Assembly: GCA_964019055.1 (NCBI GenBank)
Contig: OZ025207.1
Coordinates: forward strand, 12,118,090-12,182,089
Reading direction: 5' to 3'
DNA: 64,000 nucleotides
DNA from: Anthopleura xanthogrammica
Taxonomy: Eukaryota; Cnidaria; Anthozoa; Actiniaria; Actiniidae
Part shown: piece by piece, positions 56,701 through 64,000 of the stretch
How positions within the stretch are numbered: the first letter of the stretch is position 1
Layout of the letters: each line of letters opens with the position of its first letter
Made by a program: the position numbers and the translations under genes
The notes under the pieces: model-generated
The model's database searches: none
Told to the model about the DNA's origin: nothing
What the model saw: only the letters and a program-made list of their open reading frames with translations

Positions 56701-59700
56701 GAGCAATACATGTGGCTGTCTCTAACTTATCGCCTGTCAACATCCATATCTAAACAAAGGAAGATCAAGAATTTTATCCAATTGAAGACGACGAAAACTA
56801 AGAATAACGTGATGAATAAATAGCTAACTCACCCTGATTCCTGCATTTCGTAACAACTCCAAAGTTGGACGAACATCAGTCTGAAATAGATTAGGAAAAA
56901 AAATGTCAGGGATGCTTACGATTCAAACCAATCCATCTGGTTGCAATGGTAAGCGATGTCCTAATCTCAATTATAATCAAACAAACTTCTGACAAATGGT
57001 ACACGCGTCTACCGAAAGAACCGAAAAGAGCGGGAAAAGTGGATTACCTCAATCGGAAGACCAAGTTTTCCGGGACTTTCCATTCGGAAGGACACATACC
57101 ACTTGTTTTTCCAACCAGGATTTCCGGTTTTTTTCTGGGTAAATGTTAAGCACCCCAGGACTCCCTACCAATCATAAGCTAATCGAGGGTTCTCTAGGGT
57201 TTTCTACCCCGGTCAAAGCCGGTTCAATAACAATAACATCTTACCTGTAATTTATCTTCGACTCCTGTCAGGCATAACAACTCCAAGTCATGTTCAAGAC
57301 TCTCTTGGACTGCAGCAACCTGATGAGAAAGACAAGGCAATGAATATTTTGGTTAATACCGTATTATTTGTTTGACAATACTCAGTGTCAAGGTCCACAT
57401 GTAAAAACAAATTAACCGACAACTACAACAGCAACAGCAAACCTCAACAACAACACTAGTACCACAAAGCAATCTAAACACTATCACCAACACCACTATT
57501 AACGACAACTCTAACAACAATAGCAACAGCAAACCTCAACAACAACACTAGTACCTGCACCAAGCTCAACACTATCACTAACATCACTACTAACTCCAAC
57601 AGCACTGCTGTGAACAGCACACCAACAATAGTACCTATACAACAACCTCAACACTATCACAACACCAATACCGAAACAAACATTTTAAAAAACCATAAAA
57701 AACACCAGCATTAACATTACATTAATGCAACCAACAACATTAACATAATTGTAAACAAGACTTACTTTGGCAGCTCTGTCGGCGATGTTTAACTTGGCCT
57801 GCGAGTATCGATGCTGGAAGAGAACCCATCAGCTATGTCAGTAATGGTAATCAAATAACTTACAAGTACCATAAAATCCCGGTTACGAGCACTAGTGGGC
57901 TTATACTCATTCGTAAGGGTTTTTGATGGGTAATAACCAGGGGGCTTATATTCGGGGGGGGGGGGGGGGGCTTATGACCGGAAGAAAGAGAGTTTGGAAT
58001 GAAGAGGAAATAGTTATTTCTTTCTCTTATTTTCCCAGCCAACCTTTTATTTGCATCAAAGAAATAAACACGAGATTCCAGAAGTGGGGCTATAACCGGG
58101 TTGGATTATAACCGGAATTTTACGATAGACATTAGTGCATGTTTTACCTCAAAATCCTGGTACTGTTCTTCAGTTAATACTTTCTTAGCAACGACAAGAG
58201 TACGAAGACCTTCGCGCCCCATGTTGCCACACTAAAAGCAACAGATAAGTATAAAATAGTCATACGAGAAATACGCGCCTTCAGACGATTTAAGATATCA
58301 AGTTTTCTTCCTTTCTCTCTTACCTCTTCCTCCAGCCAGTCATTGTATTGTACAATATTACTCATCACAACATCTGCTCCCTTCATGTAGAATGTTATTT
58401 CACCAGTAGCTTGTTCCTGAAGAAAGAAACACCCATCAGTATAATGAAAAGAAAATGTTCGTATAGACTAGATTTCGTAGGACTGAAACGACATGGCATA
58501 TCGAATCAACACACTACGAAGTGATGAGATACTTTGAACCAAACCAGTAACGGTCACAAGATCACTGCTCGCCCAATCATAATGCTTTGACACGCAACCG
58601 TCACGGCACGGTACGGGATGTCCGTTCCGTGCGATTTACAGCCGTATGAAATTTAATCAGTTAGAAAGGAGTAATACGTAAGGTGAGGGACTGAAGAACA
58701 ACCCGAGATAGCGTTGTATAGACCCCTTGCAGCACGTCGAAATGCAGCTTAATTTGGAGGACAAAGCAATAGATTCCAATTCTCAGGAGATTGAAATTCT
58801 TGTTTTGTACGTCCTCCAAATTGAGCTGCTTTGACGTCACGTGAAAGGGGTCCATTGTAGATCCAGGCTTGCGGAATTATTCACGAATAACTCTACCTTG
58901 ACTATAATTCCCATCCTTTTCGTCTCAGAGGTAAAAGGAAAGATCTGAAGAATTGAGTACACCAAAATTTCCCCCGTGGGGGTCCTGATGCGCATGGTAG
59001 ATAGATCACGATGGACTAACGTTAAGCCCACCTCTTCTGACCACGTAACCAAGGCAACCTAAAAAAAGTAGTTTTATTAGTACTGTGGTGTATAAACTCA
59101 CTAGCGAAGCATTAGTTCCACCGCGCAGTTTTCGTTTGAGTGAAAAACGTACGGCGTGCCAAGCTGTGCCGCGCTCTGAGTTTTTTTTTTAATACAAGAT
59201 ATACGAAATTGAATATAATGTTGCATGTTGCATGTTGCATGTTGCATATTGCATGTTGCATGTTGCGTACCAAGCCCGAAATGCAGTATGGGTGATGCAA
59301 ATTCTATGAGAAAAAGGTCACAATAATATGGAGTTTTCCTAAACTTTGTCTGCAGGTTTTTTCAGCATATTTTCTTTTGTGCTGATATTATTTACATATG
59401 AAAGTAATAGGAATATCAACCTTGGTAAGCAACATGCAACATGCAACATGCAACATGCAACATGCAACATGCAACATGCAACATGCAACATGCAACATGC
59501 AACATGCAACATGCAACATGCAACATGCAACATGCAACATGCAACATGCAACAAAACCTTCACCTATCTTTTTGAAATAGCTGCATATAACAAAGTTGTC
59601 AAAGAGCAAGTTGGGGGAAAATCCCAGTGGGAAAGGAAAAATGGAAGGGAAATGAGAGGGACAAGAATTGTGATGAGATGGAATATTTCTAACCTCGTCA

Positions 59701-60541
59701 GGACTTGAAGCCTGATACGTTACTTCGCTCTTTCTTGTCGAAGTTCGCTCAGAATCAGGAGCGCTAAAGATGTGTAATTCACTGTCTTCACTTGCTGCCG
59801 AGTCTACTCTCGTTATTTTGCGATCACCGTTATCAACGACCGGCGTGACATTGTGACATAACACAATCGCTTTCAATGCCTCTTGAACACGTGACACAAT
59901 TGTGCGACGAACCTAAAAATGAATGTAATAAGCTTGAAATGGCGCTATATAAATATATTATATTATATTATATTATCAAATAACTGTTATAAATCTCGCG
60001 ATCTGATTGGTTGAGGGCGCGTGCTTTAAGAGAACACACAGCATGCGCGCGCGTTTTCTATTTGTCCAATAGTATGCTTCCGTGTTCATTATTTAGGCCC
60101 AATAGGCCCGAATACTAATGACGTAACTAAACTACCGCAATCATTTCAAAATCTCTTTTCACATTCAAATGTTAGAACTCTTTTGAGAATACCAAGACAA
60201 TAGTGAAAATTAGCACAACAAAAAAAGTGTAGGTATAAGACGTCATCATGCTTGGGCTTGTTAATATGAACGTAAAGTTGTACACGAAGTATGGTACACT
60301 GGTGCTATGGTTAATACTTTTATTTTGGTGTTGTCAGTCGTTGCCCCTAACAACATCACAATTGCCCTTGTAAAATATTCGTATCTGAAAGTAGAATGGT
60401 TACCTTGGAGACACTAGCAGCAGCTGCTGCTTTTCTTGCAGCTCCTTGAGAGTAGGCACTCTGCAGGTGTACTTTGACCTGTGGAACAGATTGAACTTTA
60501 GACAATGTGCTAGAAAATGTCTAGCACTATGCGCTCGTTCA

Positions 60542-60581
<40 letters not shown>

Positions 60582-60587
60582 ATTATT

Positions 60588-60629
<42 letters not shown>

Positions 60630-63600
60630 GATACATACCTCATCCATTGAGTCTTCCCCAAAGGATACTGTTCCAAGATGGAGTCGTTTAAAAACCTTTA
60701 CAAACGAAAACTTGATTAAAATTAAATGATACAAAGAGCGAAAACTACTCGTATTACTACTATCTAGTAGGCGCAACATATATTTTCATCGTCAAAAAAA
60801 GAAGCTCTCTCTGCTCCTTGCAACAAAAGAAAAAAAAAATTAAAAGGACGCAGATGCTAATACAAGCAACATTCGCAACAATCGCCTGCTAAACGTAAAA
60901 ATTCGTAAGAACAACTTTTCATTTTTCACCCGGAAGTCGTTTTTCGTAGAAATGATTATGACGTTACGTTTGGAATATTAAAAGTTCATCATTTTTTAAT
61001 TCTTTATTTTATAAAATTGGTCAAATAACGCTATTATATAAGTGTTTTACCTCAAAAAATGAAATGATTTCTATCGTACATTGCAGATTAACACAGTACT
61101 TTGAATAATAGGAATATCTTAGTTTTCTGCACTTCCGGGTTGCAGCTCAAAGTCGATTCAAAACATCAAGTGAGATGAATAAATTATCTCTGTGAGTGAC
61201 GTTGAAGCCACGAAAAGGTTGTAAAACTTAGTTCAGATAAATACATTTTTTTACCACTGAAATTCGGTGTTTCATACTAAACTTCGTTAAGTAACAACTT
61301 TCTGACATATTAAACTAATTTTCTAAGGCGTTTCGCAAACTCTTTTAAGCAGGAATATATTAGTTTTCTGCAATTCCAGATTCTAGCTCAAAGTTGGTTC
61401 AAAACATCAAGTGAGATGAATAAATTATCTCTGTGAGTGACGTTGAAGCCAGTAAAAGGTTGTAAAACTTAGTTCAGATAAATACATTTTTTTACCACTG
61501 AAATTCGGTGTTTCATATTAAAATTCGTTAAGTAACAACTTTCTGACATATTAAACTAATTTTCTAAGGCATTTTGCCAACGTTTTAGTAGGCATATATA
61601 AGTTTCTTCAACTTCCGGGTTGCAGCTCAAAGTCGACGTCGGCTCAAAACATCAAGTGAGATGAATAAATTAACTCTGTTTGTGACGTTGAAGCCACTAA
61701 AAGGTTGTAAAGCTAGGTTCAGATAAATATAATTTTTTACCACTGAAATTCGGTGTTTCATATTAAAATTCGTTAAGTAAAAACTTTCTGACATAATAAA
61801 CTAATTTTCTAGGGCATTTTTCAAATGTTTTGGTCATACATGAACCCCTTTTCGACACTTTTGATTTGCAGCTCAAAGTCGGTTCAAACTTCAAGTGAGA
61901 TGAATAAATTAACTCTGTGAGTGACGTTGAAGCCACTAAAAGGTTGTAAAGCTAGGTTCAGATAAATATAATTTTTTACCTCTGAAATTCGGTGTTTCAT
62001 ATTAAAATACGTTAAGGAACTGCTTGCTTACGAAGTAAACTAATTTTCTAAGGCATTTTGCCAACGTTTTAGTAGGAATATATAAGTTTTTTCAACTTCC
62101 GGGTTGCAGCTCAAAGTCGGTTCAAAACATTAAGTGAGATGAATAAATTAACTCTGTGAGTGACGTTGAAGCCAGTAAAATGTTGTAAAGCTAGGTTCAG
62201 ATAAATATAATTTTTTACTACTGAAATTCGGTGTTTCACATTAAAATTCGTTAAGTAACAACTTTCTGACATATTAAACTAATTTTCTAGGGCATTTTTC
62301 AAACGTTTTCGTCATACATGAACCCCTTTTCGACACTTTTGATTTGCAGCTCAAAGTCGGTTCAAACTTCAAGTGAGATGAATAAATTAACTCTGTGAGT
62401 GACGTTGAAGCCACTAAAAGGTTGTAAAGCTAGGTTCAGATAAATATAATTTTTTACCACTGAAATTCGGTGTTTCATATTAAAATTCGTTAACTGGTAC
62501 ACCTTTCTGTAATTAAATTGATTTTCTAAAGCATTTTGCAAAATGAAATGTTTTGGGCTGTGAGTATCGTGTAAGCCACTAAAATGTTTTAACATTTAAA
62601 AAAAAAACCCTCAATTCAAATAAAAACACTGACTTTCTAAAGAAAATATTTTATCTTAGTTCAAACTTCATCAATAATTTCGCCCAAATTTGATGCAATT
62701 TGTGGCGAATTATGACTATTTTTTTACCATTTCATTCTGTGTTAGGGTTCCTGTCTTGTCCGTCAATAGGTACCCAATTCTTCCCAGTTCTTCTGGTATT
62801 GTACTGCTTCTCACCACTGTGCCCGCTATCTCTTTATCGTGTGCTATCATCCAGGAGTACACTACTTTCCCCATGTCAAGACTGACTCTCAAGCTGAAAG
62901 ATTTGATAAAAAGTTTCTTTAATCTTCAGGGTTTACGTGACGTCACAGCCGCCATGTTGGCTGACTTGATCAAGGTTTCTTTTGTTATATCAACCATGCA
63001 ACATGGCGGCCATGTCCTTTGTCATGTCATTCTCATGGAATGGGATGCAAGCCGATATCTTAATCAACAGCAATGTCTATATTTGCTGTCCTTGTCCTTG
63101 CTGCTGTTGCTGTTTCGTTGCTGATGATGATGGTGGTGGTGGTGGCGATGATATTTGATGATGATAGAGCTGTTTTCGTATGAGTGGGAAAGGATACGTA
63201 TGAAATGCAGCCGTACCGTATCTTACTGTAGTCGTAACTATGAGTTGTGGTTGGATGAGTTACTGGAAGACAATGGGAAGCCATTTCAGTGTTACAGCAT
63301 GTTGTACAGTGTACGTGCTGTAACAAGTCAGTACCGTTTGTTTCCCACTCATACGTTAACAATTCGTATGGGAAGCCATTTCAATGTTACGGCATGTCGT
63401 ACCGTGTACGTGTTGTAAGTCAGTACGGTATGTTTCCCACTCATACGATAGCCATTCTTATGGGAAGCCATTTCAATGATACCCATGTCGTTCTTGCTGT
63501 AAGTCAGTACCGTATGTTTCCCACTCACACGAAAATTTCCCATTCTAATGATGCTCAGGATGTCGTTGATCATTATGATTGCGATCAGATGATGTTCATG

Positions 63601-63773
63601 ATATTGGTTGGTTACAATGATGATGCTGATGCTGATGCTGATGGTGTTGACAACATGATGATGCTGAAGTTCATCATGAAGATATATTTTTATAACCTTT
63701 ACCTGAGAGGAATGATGTACGAGAAAAGAAGAATGAAGCGGAAAAAGTAACGATACCAAGGTCCTTTGAAACC
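50718..63773 (-). CDS. ATP9: P4-ATPase, ATP9/Neo1 class (3' 22 exons; 5' end outside window)
   Basis: ATP9-class P4-ATPases act in Golgi/endosomal membranes and are linked to phospholipid asymmetry and recycling. Exons, 5' to 3': 63703-63773, 62728-62893, 60639-60695, 60404-60478, 59694-59912, 58897-59058, 58324-58416, 58148-58231, 57766-57813, 57245-57319, 56833-56880, 56651-56749, 55970-56059, 55181-55325, 54675-54739, 54503-54591, 54067-54133, 53829-53893, 52887-52995, 52556-52613, 51918-52121, 50718-50851. They sum to 2223 nt (740 aa) with every phase closing; human ATP9A is about 1047 aa, so some 300 residues lie beyond 64000. Visible: M4 with [14 protein letters not shown], the phosphorylation site [22 protein letters not shown], nucleotide-domain [30 protein letters not shown], and six C-terminal membrane helices ending [13 protein letters not shown], typical of ATP9A/B. 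The gene symbol covers the class; A or B cannot be told. Confidence 0.93.
51348..51885. repeat. 8-bp minisatellite (aaccaagc)n, about 66 copies
   Basis: Nearly unbroken 'aaccaagc' over about 530 bp, with interspersed 'aaccatgt' variants from about 51570 and a decayed 'aaccaagt/aacccagtg' end at 51840. It is in the last ATP9 intron, only 35 bp from the preceding exon. The long open frames it creates in several frames (Trp-Leu-Leu-Gly-type and Lys-Gln-Pro-Ser-type repeats) are artefacts. Confidence 0.97.
53000..53425. repeat. 'atc'-rich compound repeat with about 105-bp higher-order unit
   Basis: 'catcatcatcatca' tracts alternate with 'agtatcttcatggccatcat' and 'caacatcagcatgatcacta'; that combination recurs near 53060, 53165, 53272 and 53370. 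It lies in an ATP9 intron. A second 'catcatc'-rich tract is at 53596-53795. Confidence 0.85.
54178..54455. repeat. MITE family B, copy 3
   Basis: 'gtagccgtaccgtatcttac', 'gttatgattggatgaattac', 'tcatgtcgtaccatgtacg' and two successive 'agtaccgtacgttt(t)cccactcat' ends. The 3' half is present twice, so it is a partly duplicated element in an ATP9 intron. Confidence 0.7.
54805..54912. repeat. 14-15-bp microsatellite 'atgtatgttcagta'
   Basis: About seven units of 'atg(g/t)atg(c/t)tcagta' follow each other in the intron after the GDGGND exon of ATP9. Confidence 0.8.
55370..55885 (+). repeat. 57-bp minisatellite array, about 9 units
   Basis: The same unit as at 35540: 'gatctgtgagttagccgtgc', 'cctgactttgatcagcccag', 'aggttgtttcagggttcg'. 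About nine units, with variants such as 'gatgtgtgag', 'ccatacc' and 'ggttgttttagg', lie between two ATP9 exons. No SINE head is recognised beside it here. Confidence 0.85.
56205..56492. repeat. Foldback element, family E, copy 1
   Basis: 'taagccctggataaaccag', 'gaagcatgtttccagaaaca' at the left mirrors 'tgtttctggaagcatgtg' and 'gtttagccagggcttta' at the right. The inside has 'ttgcttccgagaaaca' and 'cgcgcgaaaca' motifs. A partial copy ends the window (63893-63972). Confidence 0.7.
57420..57720. repeat. Cryptic 'caacaa/cactat' simple-sequence region
   Basis: A2-3-fold repeated 'acaacaacactagtacc' and 'ctcaacactatcac(t/c)aac' phrases give a strongly C/A-biased strand about 300 bp long in an ATP9 intron. 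Not coding. Confidence 0.6.
58720..58860. repeat. MITE family C, copy 3
   Basis: 'accccttgcagcacgtcgaa', 'gcttaatttggaggacaaa' mirrors 'gtcctccaaattgagctgc' and 'gtcacgtgaaaggggtcc'. It lies 37 bp from the ATP9 exon 58897-59058, on the donor side. Confidence 0.75.
59218..59268. repeat. 7-bp microsatellite (ttgcatg)n, about 7 copies
   Basis: 'gttgcatgttgcatgttg' continued for about 50 bp. It is the reverse complement of the longer array at 59430 and lies in the same ATP9 intron. Confidence 0.9.
59430..59552. repeat. 7-bp microsatellite (catgcaa)n, about 17 copies
   Basis: An uninterrupted 'catgcaa' array, in the opposite orientation to 59218-59268. Open frames across it are artefacts. Confidence 0.95.
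60541..60632. repeat. (ttg)n trinucleotide tract, about 30 units
   Basis: Runs of 'ttg' with one 'ttattattattg' interruption, ending 7 bp before the splice donor of ATP9 exon 60639-60695. On the ATP9 coding strand it is an AAC/CAA tract just downstream of the donor. Length variation could affect splicing; that is inference. Confidence 0.95.
61040..62600. repeat. 240-bp satellite array, 6 units plus partials, dimer structure
   Basis: The landmark 'gtgacgttgaagcca' occurs at 61196, 61437, 61682, 61921, 62160 and 62399 (spacing 241, 245, 239, 239, 239). Each unit holds 'actgaaattcggtgtttcat', 'aactttctgacata', 'ctcaaagtcggttcaaa' and 'caagtgagatgaataaatta'. From the third unit on, two linker types alternate: 'gtaggaatatataag' with 'ttccgggttgc', and 'tcatacatgaacccctt' with 'gacacttttgatttgc'. 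The array sits between ATP9 exons 60639-60695 and 62728-62893. Confidence 0.92.
62936..63060. repeat. MITE family A, copy 5
   Basis: 'gacgtcacagccgccatgtt', 'ggctgacttgatcaagg', 'cttttgttatatcaacc', 'aacatggcggccatgtc', 'tcattctcatgg' and 'gatgcaagccgatat' match family A. It is close to the full family length of about 140 bp. Confidence 0.75.
63165..63540. repeat. MITE family B, copy 4, internally amplified
   Basis: It starts 'gctgttttcgtatgagtggg' and ends 'tgtttcccactcacacgaaa'. The segment 'gggaagccatttcaatg', 'gtcgtaccgtgtacgtg', 'gtaagtcagtaccgt' is repeated three times about 95 bp apart (63270, 63370, 63460). The first ATP9 exon in the window follows 163 bp later. Confidence 0.75.
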
Positions 63774-63892
63774 CTGCAAAATAATAAAGAGAAATAAATA
63801 TTACAGCTATTCATGCATCAATAACATAAACCCCCTATCTTGACGGTAAAAAAAGGAAGATTTTAACTACAGTAACGTTTCGCACGTGGTTA

Positions 63893-63975
63893 AACTGAGA
63901 AACATCGAGGAATCATGCGCGCGGTAAACATTTCTAAGGAAACATGCTTCCTCGTTTAGCCAGGGCTTGTCGAGC
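63893..63975. repeat. Foldback element family E, partial copy
   Basis: 'actgagaaacatcgaggaat', 'catgcgcgcggtaaacat', 'ggaaacatgcttcctcg' and 'tttagccagggctt' match one end of the element at 56205. The window ends 25 bp later. Confidence 0.6.
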
Positions 63976-64000
63976 CCAACCAGTAGCTTTGCTGCTGAGT

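Noticed and set aside
59339..59708. Cys-Met-Leu-His-Val-Ala repeat proteins
   Set aside because: Translations of the 7-bp microsatellite. The real minus-strand exon is 59694-59912.
60446..60779. Poly-Cys, poly-Leu and poly-Asn frames
   Set aside because: Three readings of the (ttg)n tract beside an ATP9 exon.
63289..63750. Plus-strand 153-codon frame with [10 protein letters not shown] repeats
   Set aside because: It is made by repeats inside MITE family B; the same peptides come from the copies at 54254 and 63155. The true exon here is on the other strand.

Overview
The window is animal nuclear DNA: AT-rich, intron-rich, and crowded with short foldback repeats (MITE-like), tRNA-derived SINE-like repeats, minisatellites and poly-G/poly-C hairpin elements. 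Together with the protein set this suggests an invertebrate, most likely a cnidarian and perhaps an anthozoan such as a coral or anemone. That assignment is inference; no species marker is present. Nothing prokaryotic or organellar was seen.

Layout. 1-10.3 kb is gene-poor: degenerate tandem repeats, several inverted repeats, and at about 8.8 kb a stray frameshifted copy of an ankyrin exon whose parent lies at 35.2 kb. 10.38-10.86 kb is the decayed end of a Penelope-like retroelement (GIY-YIG endonuclease). 10.9-16.65 kb is a near-perfect direct tandem duplication (unit about 2.87 kb). Immediately after it, 16.74-18.10 kb holds two 3' exons of an uncharacterised gene (central motif NNCYNYAN, later MYRLDNNGLW) with an apparent frameshift. 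20.76-30.80 kb (+) is a complete 13-exon CYLD-type deubiquitinase with three CAP-Gly domains, a USP catalytic core and an inserted zinc-binding B-box-like module. 48.96 down to about 32.5 kb (-) is a gene of at least 20 exons that joins a 5'-nucleotidase-like metallophosphatase, carrying an MGCSVS N-terminus, to an acidic linker and C-terminal ankyrin repeats. Two intronless short-chain dehydrogenase genes (+) sit inside one of its introns, on the opposite strand. From beyond 64 kb down to 50.72 kb (-) is a P4-ATPase of the ATP9/Neo1 class; 22 exons are visible and the first roughly 300 residues lie outside the window. Its introns hold a 240-bp satellite block, an 8-bp minisatellite of about 530 bp, and inverted 7-bp microsatellites.

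How the genes relate. They are independent eukaryotic loci, not an operon. The broad themes are ubiquitin editing in NF-kB-type signalling (CYLD), nucleotide/phosphoester metabolism probably at the cytosolic face of membranes (metallophosphatase-ankyrin), carbonyl reduction (SDR pair) and endosomal/Golgi lipid transport (ATP9). The least conventional items are the metallophosphatase-ankyrin architecture with its possible lipid anchor, the mosaic SDR pair, the broken NNCYNYAN-family gene beside a fresh duplication, and the dense nested MITE landscape. Exon boundaries were derived by hand from GT/GC-AG sites and reading-frame continuity; in all three long genes the phases close exactly.
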